Positions 6,878 through 15,707 of a DNA stretch of 56,345 nt are shown in pieces; the first letter of the stretch is position 1; each line of letters starts with the position of its first letter. Source of the DNA: JBBRCX01 sp038204465 (GTDB lineage Bacteria > Planctomycetota > Phycisphaerae > Tepidisphaerales > Tepidisphaeraceae); the NCBI GenBank assembly GCA_038204465.1, contig JBBRCX010000016.1:1-56345 (forward strand). Direction: 5' to 3'. The translations under genes and the position numbers were made by a program. The notes under the pieces were generated by a model. It saw only the letters and a list, made by a program, of their open reading frames with translations. It searched no databases and was not told the origin of the DNA.

Positions 6878-9802
6878 TTGCGTCTCTGCGGTATCGCTAT
6901 CGCATCCCTCGCGCTCACCCTCTTCTCCTCCCTCACCCGCGCGCAATACCAGCCGCCCAGTGAAAAACTCCTCATCACCACCGCCTCCGCCTCCACCTGG
7001 GCGCAGGGCCGTGGCACCGTCATCCAGCTCCAAGGCCCCCTGACGCTGGAGCTTGACCACGCGAAGCTGCGCGCCAAGCAGGCGGTCATCTGGCTCGCTC
7101 CGGACTCAAAAGAAGCCCCCGATCAGCAGCGCGCCCAGATCGCCCTGATATGCGATGCCGAAGTCGAGCAGGCGGATTCACTCCGCAGCGGCCAACGCCT
7201 CATCGTCAGCACCCGCGTGCGCGGCGACATTCGCATGGTCGCCCGCGACAGGCACAATCAAGACACAAGCGGCAGCGCGCTCTACAGGGCCGCGATCGCC
7301 CTCCTCCAGGATGCTGCGACAACCCGCGCCACCAACGCTCCTGACGCTCCCGCGAGTCAGCCCGCCGCAGCACCCGCCACAGCCCCCACCTCCGCCCCTA
7401 CCACCACCGAATCGCCCACTGCCGCGCCGCCCCCCGCCCCGCCAGGCGCACCAGTCATCATTCAAAACCCCGGCGACCTCCAGACCATCACCACCGAGGA
7501 AGGAAAGGTCGCCGTCGCCATCACCGGCGGCGTCACCCTTTTTCAACGCCGGCCCAATGGTGACATCATCGAGCTACAAGCCCAGCAAGCCGTGCTCTAC
7601 ACGTCGCTCAAGGACCTCAAGGATCTCGTCAAGCCCGCGCAGCGCCAGAGTCTCGAGACCGCGATCGAGGCGGCTTACCTCGAAGGCGACGTCCGCATCG
7701 TCTTCACCCCCGCCAGCGGAAATGGCGAACAGCGCCTCCGCGCCAAACGCGTCTACTACGAGTTCGGCGCCGACCGCGCCGTCCTCACCGATGCGGTCGT
7801 CCATACCATCGAGCCATCCAAACAGATCCCCGTGATCATGCGCGCCAAGCTGGTCCGCCAGCTCTCGCAGGGCGAGTACGAGGCGCGGGGCGTCGCCCTC
7901 ACCACCAGCGCCTTCGCCCTCCCCTCTTACAGCATCAACGCCCAGAAGATCTACGTCCGCCAGGTGCAAACAGGCGATCCCGTCCTCGGCGATCGCGTCG
8001 CCTTCCGCGCCATCAACGCCCGCCTCCAGATCTTCGGAGTTCCCGTCTTCTACCTGCCGTACATCTCCGGCTCCATGACCGACCGCGCGTCGGCTCTGCG
8101 CGGGATCGGCATCACGCATTCCACCGGCTTCGGTGATGGCTTCCAGACCACCTGGGGATTCTTCGAGACGCTCGGCCTCGACCCGCCTCGCGACCTGGAT
8201 GTGTCCTACCGGCTCGATTATTACAGCGACCGCGGGCCCGCCGGCGGCGTCGCCGCTGCGTATGGCGGCGCCATCGTCAGTGAGACCGACCGCGAGCCCT
8301 GGAACTTCCAGGGCGAGCTGAAAAGCTACTTCGTCTACGACAAGGGCTTCGACACCTTCGGACGCGAGCCCACGCGCGTCGGCTTCGCTCCCGAGCTGCG
8401 CGGCCGCGCCCTCTGGGAGCACCAGCATTTCTTCCCCAACGACTGGCAGGTCCAGCTGCGCGCCGGCTACGTCACCGATCCCACCTTCCGCGAGGAATGG
8501 TTCGAGCGCGAGTTCGACGAGGACCTTCCGCTCGACGTCTCCGGCTACATCAAGCGCCAGCGCGACACCGAGGCCTTCACCCTCCTCGCCAATGTCCAGC
8601 CGAATAACGCCATCACCACCGCCGATCAGATGCAGGAGCAGTTCGAGGTCGAGCACCTGCCCGAACTCGGCTATCACCGCATCGGCGACGGCATCGCCGA
8701 CGACAAGCTCACCTTCTTCAGCGATGACGGCCTTTCCGTCCTCCACTTCCGCGGGAGCAGCGCCTCGCTCGCCGAGCAGGGCTTCGGGCCGACTCTCTCG
8801 CCGGGAATCCCCGCCGAAGGTCAGACCGGCATCACGAAGGACCCGACCGTTCGCGGCGATTTCCGCCAGGAGATCGACTACCCCTTCAGCGCCGGACCCT
8901 TCCGCATGGTGCCCTACGTCGTCGGGCGCTACACCGGCTACTCCGATTCCCCCGCCGGCGATCCCAGGCAGCGCCTCTTCGCCGGCGTCGGAACGCGCCT
9001 CACCACTTCCTTCTGGAAAACCGACGACACCGCCCGTTCCGGCCTGTTCGATATTCACCGCGTGCGCCACGTCATCGAGCCGGAGGTCAACCTCTTCGCC
9101 GGCGCGCAGACCATTGATCGCAACGACGTCTTCAACTATGAGGAGCAGACCGACGCGATCAACGACGTGGCCGCCGCCCAGCTCGCCTTTCGCCAGCGCT
9201 GGCAGACCAAACGCGGCGGGCCCGGTAAGTGGCGCAGCGTCGACTTCCTCACCTTCAACGTCGAGGGCAACTTCTTCGCCAACCAGCCTTCCACCGCCCA
9301 GCGCCAGCCCCTTGCCTTCCGCGGGCTCTACTTCCCCTCGCTCCCCGAAGCCTCCGTCGCGCGCAATGCGATCAACACCGACGCCAGTTGGCGCGTCAGC
9401 GACAACACCGTTCTCCTCGCCGACGCCCAGTACAACCTCGACAAGACCAACCTCGCCACCGCCGCCGTCGGCGTGCTCGTCCGCCGCGACGACCGAATCT
9501 CTTATTATGTCGGCACGCGCTACATCGAAGAGCTCAATTCCAACATCGCGACCGTCTTTCTCAACTACGAGATCAGCAAGAAATACTCCGTCGAGTTCTC
9601 ACAGAACTATGACTTCGGGCTCGGCCAGAACGTCTCCTCCAACCTCGCCTTCGTCCGCCACTTCGACCGCTTCTTCGCCATCTTCCGCGTCTACCACAAC
9701 TCCACCAACGACGAGAGCGGCTTCGGCATCAACATCTTCCCCACAGGCCTCGGCTACGGCCTCAACTCCGACCAACTCCAATCCGCCTTCCGCCAGCAAT
9801 AA
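6878..9802 (+). CDS. lptD: LPS-assembly outer membrane protein LptD homologue
   Basis: A 974-residue outer-membrane protein that would insert lipopolysaccharide into the outer leaflet. A signal peptide (about 1-22, ending near LTRA) leads to OstA/LptA-like beta-jellyroll sequence on both sides of a Pro/Ala/Thr-rich linker (about 148-191). The LptD beta-barrel follows from about residue 400, with LQIFGVPVFYLPYISG and DVSYRLDYYSDRGPAGG typical of the barrel start. TTG start with GGAAGGAG 7 nt upstream, and a strong promoter further up. The split N-terminal domain with a long low-complexity linker is unlike E. coli LptD (about 780 residues). The heptosyltransferase at 45838 and GT39 at 44058 support an LPS-bearing envelope. 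No lptE is visible nearby. Confidence 0.88.
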   Translation: MRLCGIAIASLALTLFSSLTRAQYQPPSEKLLITTASASTWAQGRGTVIQLQGPLTLELDHAKLRAKQAVIWLAPDSKEAPDQQRAQIALICDAEVEQADSLRSGQRLIVSTRVRGDIRMVARDRHNQDTSGSALYRAAIALLQDAATTRATNAPDAPASQPAAAPATAPTSAPTTTESPTAAPPPAPPGAPVIIQNPGDLQTITTEEGKVAVAITGGVTLFQRRPNGDIIELQAQQAVLYTSLKDLKDLVKPAQRQSLETAIEAAYLEGDVRIVFTPASGNGEQRLRAKRVYYEFGADRAVLTDAVVHTIEPSKQIPVIMRAKLVRQLSQGEYEARGVALTTSAFALPSYSINAQKIYVRQVQTGDPVLGDRVAFRAINARLQIFGVPVFYLPYISGSMTDRASALRGIGITHSTGFGDGFQTTWGFFETLGLDPPRDLDVSYRLDYYSDRGPAGGVAAAYGGAIVSETDREPWNFQGELKSYFVYDKGFDTFGREPTRVGFAPELRGRALWEHQHFFPNDWQVQLRAGYVTDPTFREEWFEREFDEDLPLDVSGYIKRQRDTEAFTLLANVQPNNAITTADQMQEQFEVEHLPELGYHRIGDGIADDKLTFFSDDGLSVLHFRGSSASLAEQGFGPTLSPGIPAEGQTGITKDPTVRGDFRQEIDYPFSAGPFRMVPYVVGRYTGYSDSPAGDPRQRLFAGVGTRLTTSFWKTDDTARSGLFDIHRVRHVIEPEVNLFAGAQTIDRNDVFNYEEQTDAINDVAAAQLAFRQRWQTKRGGPGKWRSVDFLTFNVEGNFFANQPSTAQRQPLAFRGLYFPSLPEASVARNAINTDASWRVSDNTVLLADAQYNLDKTNLATAAVGVLVRRDDRISYYVGTRYIEELNSNIATVFLNYEISKKYSVEFSQNYDFGLGQNVSSNLAFVRHFDRFFAIFRVYHNSTNDESGFGINIFPTGLGYGLNSDQLQSAFRQQ

Positions 9803-9936
9803 AAAGCCTTCACCCCACCAACACCGGCAGACAATGCCTCCCCCACACCGGATTCCGCGCACAGCGAAGCTCATGTCATCCAGGCAAACTTGAATTCAGA
9901 ACGCCTAAAAACCTATTTCCCAGCCCAAAAACCCAA

Positions 9937-10082
9937 GCGCACCCCATCCGATCCCCATCGCGGCGCCATCCCCTCCCCATGCGGCGACCATCGACACTCC
10001 ATCCAATCCCCACGAAGCTCCCACCGCCCGCCCATCGCGCCCCCGAGAAGCTGCCACCCCAGTCCCGCCGCCTGACCAGGCG
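9937..10082. repeat. 146-bp direct repeat, copy A
   Basis: Imperfect direct repeat of 10452-10597, aligned without gaps over 146 bp. Both copies start GCGCACCCCAT and end with AGTCCCGCCGCCTGACCA. The middle third is more divergent. The 9803-10704 stretch has no convincing gene: the short ORFs on both strands lack ribosome sites and family features. Confidence 0.7.
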
Positions 10083-10298
10083 ATGCAATCCGCTCGCCAG
10101 CCGCCCACCATCAACCCGCCGCCGCAAGACCGCTCGACCGCCGACGCATGGCGGGGGACCTTCCGGCATAGAATTGCGGAAGGACGAGTGGGACGCAATG
10201 AACCCCTGACCCCACGAACTGAGGCGAATGTTGCCGAGAGTTCGGAGAATGACAGTGCTTAGTTATCTAGCGCCGCGAATCCGCATCTCTTTTCTGAG

Positions 10299-10408
10299 AA
10301 GGGGGTCAGGAGTACTTATTGGCAATTCGTTGCGTCGTCGGTAGCATGTCTCGCCATGGCGAGGCATCTGCGAAAGGCACCGTGTGACAAAGGACTCCTG
10401 ACCCCCTT
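10299..10408. repeat. REP-like element with 15-bp perfect terminal inverted repeats
   Basis: AAGGGGGTCAGGAGT at 10299-10313 is repeated as its exact reverse complement at 10394-10408. Near the middle is a 22-bp hairpin (10346-10367) centred on CTCGCCATGGCGAG. The GGGGTCAGGAGT end resembles REP sequences associated with REP-associated tyrosine transposases (RAYTs). No transposase gene is in the window, so this copy is non-autonomous. Confidence 0.7.
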
Positions 10409-10448
10409 ACGATCCCTGACCCCCTTACGATCCTGACCCCCTTACGAT
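10397..10448. repeat. Three tandem copies of a 17-bp repeat
   Basis: CCTGACCCCCTTACGAT occurs at 10397-10413, 10415-10431 and 10432-10448. The first copy is part of the right end of the REP-like element, so the array seems to be an expansion of that end. Confidence 0.85.
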
Positions 10449-10451
10449 CAT

Positions 10452-10597
10452 GCGCACCCCATGCGATCCCCATCGCCGCGCCATCGTCTCCCCACACGGC
10501 GACCGCCGGCAATCCATCGATTCGCCATGAACCTCCCGCTGCCTATCCACAGCGCCCCCGAGAAGGTGCCACCCCAGTCCCGCCGCCTGACCAAGCG
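10452..10597. repeat. 146-bp direct repeat, copy B
   Basis: Partner of the copy at 9937-10082. It starts 3 bp after the tandem array, so the REP-like element, the array and copy B are contiguous. Copy A lacks the array, which suggests that the REP element and the 146-bp unit move or duplicate separately. Confidence 0.7.
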
Positions 10598-10704
10598 GAC
10601 AGTGATGACGACGTCGCGGCGGCGAATAGACAATTTTACGCCAGTCGCACATTTCTCCTGTCGCAAATGCGATAGGCCGGCGTCCTTCAGAGAGAAGACT
10701 TTTT

Positions 10705-12906
10705 ATGGACGAATCTTCTGCTTTGCTGCGGCGGTTTGTTTCGGAACGATCGGAGGAGGCTTTCTCCGCCATCGTCCGCCGCCACAGCGACCTTGTTTAT
10801 TCCGCCGCCCTGCGACAGCTGCACGATGGGTCGCTCGCGGAGGAGGTGACGCAGGCGGTCTTTGTCCGTCTCGTCCACAAGGCCCACACAATCCGCGAAG
10901 GCGAGGCGCTGGCCGGCTGGCTGCTGTCGACTGCACGATTCACATCCCTCGACATGATGCGGTCCAGCAAACGCCGCCGGCTGCACGAGCGGGAGGGCGC
11001 TGCAATGAAGCGGGAACACGATCTGCTTGACGCGAGAGTGTGGGAGTCGCTCGAACCGGTGCTGGATGAAGCGATGTCCCACCTCAGCAAACCGGATCGC
11101 GACGCACTGGTCCTCCGCTACTTTGAGGGGCGCAGTGCCGACGAAGCTGCGGCGGCCCTCAACATTTCTCCGCATGCCGCGCAAAAGCGCGTCGAGCGGG
11201 CGTTGCAACGGCTCCGCGCGTGGTTCGCCGCTCGAGGGTTGGTTACCTCCACCGACGCTCTGGGGATCGTGATGCTTTCCAACGTGATGGTAGAGGCGCC
11301 GCTCGCGCTCAAGTCAGCGCTTCCTGCGATCGCGCTTGCAAAGGCTGGCGGCGCTTCGGCCCTGCTCGCTACGAAAGGAACGGTGGCTCTTGTGGCGAAA
11401 ATGAAGGCGAACGCGGTCGCGGTGGCCCTTCTGTGCGCGGCGCTTGTCGCAACGGCGGGGACCGTCGCCTATCAAAAAGTCGTTAGCGCGAGTGATGGTG
11501 TGTCCGAACTTTCGCGGGGCGGTGTCCCTCTGGCGGCAGGTTCGCGTAGGAGTTTTTCAGTGGCAGCGGGTCCGATTATCAATCCGATCTGGTTGACCAT
11601 TGCCGGGATCATCATTGGCGTTCTAGGCCTTTGGTTGTTCCAGGTTGGCTGGTGGCCGCGCCGCCGCGGAGATGAGCCTCACTGTGGTAGCTGTGGGTAT
11701 CTATTGGTGGGTAACCAGAGCGGGCGGTGCTCGGAGTGTGGGCTGGACACGACCGACGCAGCGAACGTCGCGCACGGCCAACGGCATCGGCGCGGGGGAC
11801 TGGCGGCTACCGGGCTTTTGTGTTGCCTCGTTGCCGCGGCGTGTCTGTGGGGCGCAGGGGGCAGTTTCCTGCAGCGGATCGATTGGTATCACTACCGTCC
11901 CACCGGTTGGGTGCTGTCCGATGCGAAGTCATCCAATGCGCCACGCGCCCTGCGCGCCTGGACGGAGATCGGCCGTCGGCGTAGCGAAGGATCCTTATCC
12001 GAATTCAACGAGGGGGCGGTGATCGAGATGGCATTGATCGAGCAGGCAAAGCCGCGCAACGCGGGCGGAACGCTTAACAGCCAGATGATGAATTACCTGG
12101 GCGGTCGATACCTCGCGGGGAATTTGAATGAACCCCAGACGGGTCGCTTTTTTGAGCAGGGGTGTCGGCGAGAATTGCGAGTGCGGCCGCGGGTAATCGC
12201 GGGAGAATGGGTGCCGTATCAGATCGCCACCACCGGGAACGGGCCGTCGGACCCGGGCTGGTGGGCGAGCGATATGCAGCTGGGTCTCTGGGTCGATGGA
12301 AAACAGGTGCGCGCTGGCGGCGAAGAGAGTTCGGGTTCCGCATTCGGCACGGGCTCAACGGGATCGTCGGCCACGCCGCTGCCGCCAGGCAAGCACGCTC
12401 TGGAAATCCGTCAGCGCGTGGAGGTCTATCATGGAACGCCGCAGGATAAGCGGGCTTCGAAGCGGTGCGCGCAAAGGGAGATTTCCCTGAAGGGCCAAGT
12501 CGAAGTCCTACCGCAAGGCACGCCTGAGCATGTCAAGCTGATCGATCGACCCGACCTTCAGAGCGCGATACAGGCCGGGATTGGCGTCGCGGATTTCTAC
12601 TACCCGACTCTCAGGGGGACACTGACGATGCGAAACCTCTCGGAGAACATCGCGTTTGATGTGTTTGTCCGCGCCGGCGGCAAGGAATTTCCATTCGGCT
12701 CAGTCAGCTTAGCGAAGGGCGCCCAGACACACTGGGGGCTGGCGGACTACAGAAATCAAATCCCGGAGCAGGCCCTTGAGTCAGGCCCGGTGGATCTCGT
12801 CCTGCGCAGCAGCGAATCGACCGCGCGGCAAACGGTGGATTTGTTTGAAATCTGGAAGGGCGAACTGGTGATCCGCGTTGTGCCGGCAAAGCGTAGCTCA
12901 AATTGA
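10705..12906 (+). CDS. ECF sigma factor fused to a membrane zinc-ribbon domain and an extracytoplasmic domain
   Basis: A 733-residue protein whose first 175 residues form an ECF sigma factor. Region 2 is about 7-85 (FSAIVRRHSDLVYSAALRQL; GWLLSTARFTSLD). Region 4 is about 125-175 (LSKPDRDALVLRYFEG; HAAQKRVERALQRL). ECF proteins are usually near 200 residues. Here a membrane segment (about 235-257), a second (294-316), a zinc ribbon (C327, C330, C342, C345; CGSCGYLLVGN...CSECG) and a third segment (364-386) follow. A 345-residue soluble tail of mixed beta character, probably outside the membrane, completes the protein. Planctomycete ECFs with membrane extensions are known. The extension may replace an anti-sigma factor by holding the sigma domain at the membrane; this is inference. 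Start ATG with weak AGAGAAGA upstream. No anti-sigma gene adjoins. Confidence 0.85.
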   Translation: MDESSALLRRFVSERSEEAFSAIVRRHSDLVYSAALRQLHDGSLAEEVTQAVFVRLVHKAHTIREGEALAGWLLSTARFTSLDMMRSSKRRRLHEREGAAMKREHDLLDARVWESLEPVLDEAMSHLSKPDRDALVLRYFEGRSADEAAAALNISPHAAQKRVERALQRLRAWFAARGLVTSTDALGIVMLSNVMVEAPLALKSALPAIALAKAGGASALLATKGTVALVAKMKANAVAVALLCAALVATAGTVAYQKVVSASDGVSELSRGGVPLAAGSRRSFSVAAGPIINPIWLTIAGIIIGVLGLWLFQVGWWPRRRGDEPHCGSCGYLLVGNQSGRCSECGLDTTDAANVAHGQRHRRGGLAATGLLCCLVAAACLWGAGGSFLQRIDWYHYRPTGWVLSDAKSSNAPRALRAWTEIGRRRSEGSLSEFNEGAVIEMALIEQAKPRNAGGTLNSQMMNYLGGRYLAGNLNEPQTGRFFEQGCRRELRVRPRVIAGEWVPYQIATTGNGPSDPGWWASDMQLGLWVDGKQVRAGGEESSGSAFGTGSTGSSATPLPPGKHALEIRQRVEVYHGTPQDKRASKRCAQREISLKGQVEVLPQGTPEHVKLIDRPDLQSAIQAGIGVADFYYPTLRGTLTMRNLSENIAFDVFVRAGGKEFPFGSVSLAKGAQTHWGLADYRNQIPEQALESGPVDLVLRSSESTARQTVDLFEIWKGELVIRVVPAKRSSN

Positions 12907-13113
12907 GGCGATCCCAACTCCTGGTAGCGGTATGTTCGTGCTGGTTTACTGCTGCCAGTCGGCACGACACGCTCGAAGCCTTTACGGGCCCCGTTCCGGC
13001 GGTGGATACGTCTGTGATAAGGGACGAATTGTGGAACTGCCCGTGCTGGCGCGCGTCAAATTCTTCTGAACGGGTATCGTGTTCCCATCACCGGGGCCGA
13101 GCGAAAGAAGAGG

Positions 13114-13857
13114 ATGTGGTTGTGTAAATTCATGATCTCATTGACCCGCAGGCGTCCGGCTCCGCGCAGCACGCGCTTCGGCTTCACGATCGTGGAGCTG
13201 CTCGTGGTAATCGGCATCATCGCCGTTCTTATTGGGCTGCTCCTGCCCGCGGTGCAGCGCGCACGGCGTCAGGCAGTGACGGTGCAGTGCGCCAGCAACC
13301 TGCGCCAGATTGGGACGGCGCTCAATATGTACCTCAACGACTCCCACGGGATAACGTTCTGGCGGGGCGCGAACCTCGATAACGATGGGATGGAGTGGTA
13401 CGTCTACGGCGGCCGCGAGACGGGCAACCTCTGCCTGCAGCAAACCGGCATCTTCAATAGGACCATCCCACGCCCGTTGAACAAATATGTGGCAAACAAT
13501 TACGAAGTATTCCACTGTCCCGAGGATGTGAATGGCGGTGCCCCGTGGAGTTATGGCGAGCCGGCCATGTCCCAGTTTGAGTGGACGGGCAACAGCTACA
13601 ACTTCAACGCGAATGGAGAGCCCGACATTTACGTCGGCGGCTTGTCGGGCGTGCCTTTCACGCAAATTCGAGATTCGTCGAACACCGTGTTATTCCTTGA
13701 TGCCGCGTTCGTCTGGGGACATCTCGCCCTCGGCTACACCGCGCCCTGGCATCCAGAGCACAAGGGCAACGTCTGCTTCGCCGACTTCCACGTGAGGTTC
13801 ATGGAGATGCCCACTGCCAGCGCCGGCTACCGCTGGGGCGTGCAGCCGCAGCCGTGA
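13114..13857 (+). CDS. Prepilin-type N-terminal methylation protein (type II pseudopilin-like)
   Basis: A 247-residue pseudopilin of the kind that is very abundant in Planctomycetota. The class III leader ends at G-F-T-I-V-E (about residues 23-28), followed by the hydrophobic helix LLVVIGIIAVLIGLLLPAV. A prepilin peptidase would cut before F24. The rest (CASNLRQIGTALNMYLND; a C-terminal FADFHVRFM) matches the DUF1559-like or H-x9-DG group, but the usual DGH near the end reads as DFH. ATG at 13114 and ATG at 13132 are both possible starts; GAGG lies immediately before the first, which is too close to be ideal. A role in secretion or surface fibres is inferred only from the family. Confidence 0.85.
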   Translation: MWLCKFMISLTRRRPAPRSTRFGFTIVELLVVIGIIAVLIGLLLPAVQRARRQAVTVQCASNLRQIGTALNMYLNDSHGITFWRGANLDNDGMEWYVYGGRETGNLCLQQTGIFNRTIPRPLNKYVANNYEVFHCPEDVNGGAPWSYGEPAMSQFEWTGNSYNFNANGEPDIYVGGLSGVPFTQIRDSSNTVLFLDAAFVWGHLALGYTAPWHPEHKGNVCFADFHVRFMEMPTASAGYRWGVQPQP

Positions 13858-13904
13858 TGATCCGTCCCGGCACCGGCTGACGTGATAAGATTTGGAACAG
13901 ATTC

Positions 13905-14804
13905 ATGAGGGTCGAAGACCTCAAACGCTGGCACTGGATCGTCATCGGGCTGGGCCTGGGCCTTGCCCTGGGCTATGCCAACGCGCGCCCCGCCGAGCAC
14001 AGGATGCCCAAGGCACGGCAGCTCCTCCCCCCATTGGAGTTTGAGCAGGCACTGCACGCCCCCGCGGTGGGCGGCAACCCACGCATCAAGGATATCGTTG
14101 TCTACCCGGTGAGCGACGGGTTGCTCGTCAGGATGAACCTGCTGACCAGCGAGGGCGGCTTCGGTGGCGGCGGCGGCGGCGACAAATGGAACTATCAACC
14201 CGCCGAGATCTTTGCCCTCAAGCCGTACAAGCCTTACATCCCTGCGCAGGGACTCGGCCGATGGCAGCACTCGGTGAACCCGAACACCCCACGCAAAGCG
14301 CCCGCGCCGGATTACACCGTCATCAGCTATCTGCGCGACGTTGCCCAGCGCAACAACAAGGTCACCTTCCGATACGCCTGGTGGAAGGAACCCAAGTACG
14401 TGATGGCCTACTGGACGCTCGGCATGCTCGTCATGGTCGGCGGTGTCTGGCCATTCGTCCTCAACCTGCTGATCGGCGCAGGCTTCGGCCGCAAGAAGGA
14501 GCCCGAGCCGGACTACGATCTGGACCGCTTCAAGAGCGAGGAGCAGGCCAAGGTCGCGACCGTCTCGGCTGCGGATGACCAGGAATTAAGGGCGCACGTC
14601 GATCAGCTGGATCACGACCTCGAAGCAAGCATCTCCGGTTCCGCCCCCGCGTCCGCGGAAGAGCAGGCCCAGGCCCCCGCGGCAATTCGCACGCTCAGCG
14701 CCGGCCCCGTCACCGACCAGACCCCCGCCACCCCACCGGAGGACAAAGACTACCAGGGTGACTTCTACCCCGTTGCGAAGACCACCAAAAAGGGGCGGCC
14801 ATGA
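13905..14804 (+). CDS. Hypothetical bitopic membrane protein
   Basis: A 299-residue protein I do not recognise. A signal-anchor helix (about 10-27) is followed by an extracytoplasmic region of some 130 residues with a glycine run (GGFGGGGGGDK). A second helix (about 165-187) leads to a cytosolic acidic and Ala/Pro/Glu-rich tail. The gene precedes a truncated ABC ATPase by 277 bp and could be the remaining partner of a lost transporter operon; nothing in the protein itself proves this. Confidence 0.65.
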   Translation: MRVEDLKRWHWIVIGLGLGLALGYANARPAEHRMPKARQLLPPLEFEQALHAPAVGGNPRIKDIVVYPVSDGLLVRMNLLTSEGGFGGGGGGDKWNYQPAEIFALKPYKPYIPAQGLGRWQHSVNPNTPRKAPAPDYTVISYLRDVAQRNNKVTFRYAWWKEPKYVMAYWTLGMLVMVGGVWPFVLNLLIGAGFGRKKEPEPDYDLDRFKSEEQAKVATVSAADDQELRAHVDQLDHDLEASISGSAPASAEEQAQAPAAIRTLSAGPVTDQTPATPPEDKDYQGDFYPVAKTTKKGRP

Positions 14805-15081
14805 ATTCGTCCTTGATTTAGTCCACTACCTGAAACGCTGGGTTGGTTTCACTCCTCCGGGAATTCACTAAGCATCCAAATCTGAGGATATCTATAGCGG
14901 ACTGGTAACCGCGAACGCCCCGAGAGCCTGTCTCACGACAACACCGTCCATGGACGATTGGATGCTGATCGGGTTGGGGAGGAGTAAAAATAAGGAGTCT
15001 TGCCCGGCGGGATGGCAGATGGCCCGTCGGTTGGAAGGCTTTTCCGCAGTTCCTGGGGGAAGATTCCGGCAGGAGCAAGAA

Positions 15082-15411
15082 TTGATCCAGGTCACGGATT
15101 TTCATAAGGCGTACCGCGGCACCATCGCGGTCGCGGCATTGAGTTTCGATGTGCAGCCGGGACAGGTGTTGGGCCTGCTCGGTCCCAACGGCGCGGGGAA
15201 GACGACAACCATGCGGGCCATCGCGGGTGTCATCCCGGCCACGCAAGGTAGTCTCGTTGTTGGCGGCCACGAGGTGTCCGCCGATCCGGTGGCCGCTAAG
15301 CGGTTGCTGGCATACGTGCCGGATGATCCCAGGCTGTTTGATGCGCTCACCGTGTGGGAACATCTGCAATTCATCGCCTCGGCCTATCGCGTGAATGATT
15401 TTGAGGCCAAT
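15082..15411 (+). pseudogene. Truncated ABC transporter ATP-binding protein (5' fragment)
   Basis: About 110 codons match the front of an ABC-2 or CcmA-type ATPase: IQVTDFHKAYRGTIAV, Walker A LLGPNGAGKTTT, and YVPDDPRLFDALTVWEHLQF. Similarity stops near 15405-15411 (after AYRVNDFEA). The reading frame runs on to 15840 in Arg/Pro/Thr-rich nonsense, so the signature motif, Walker B and the H-loop are absent. The start is TTG at 15082 with AGGAG 6 nt upstream. The fragment cannot hydrolyse ATP. I see no permease remnant in 15412-15707. Confidence 0.8.
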
Positions 15412-15707
15412 GCGTCATGCCACGCGCAGCGGTACGCCGCGAGCATGGCAAGCCGGCTGCCGCGCCCGCTTCCTCTCGCCGTAGCTGTATCAGGGGGTTC
15501 GCGGGGGGCCGCCACCGCGACTGCATTTCAAACAGAGAACACCCCGCCCCGGAGCGATCCTCTCAACACCCCCGCAGCCTTCATGACCCAACACGCAGAA
15601 TCAATCCCCGACAGCAAAATCCGCCTCGGTTACTACGCCGTCCACAACAACCGACGACGAATCAAAAAGACCGCCCGCACACCAACGTCGCCCGTTAACC
15701 GGAAAAA

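Noticed and set aside
7574..9070. Long minus-strand open frame opposite lptD (about 498 codons)
   Set aside because: It is Gly/Glu/Asp/Val-rich antisense of a GC-rich gene, with no family features, and lptD is well supported.
10448..10666. Possible minus-strand small protein (RRRDWGG) and its paralogue at 9876-10169
   Set aside because: The similarity follows from the 146-bp DNA repeat; no ribosome site or known family.
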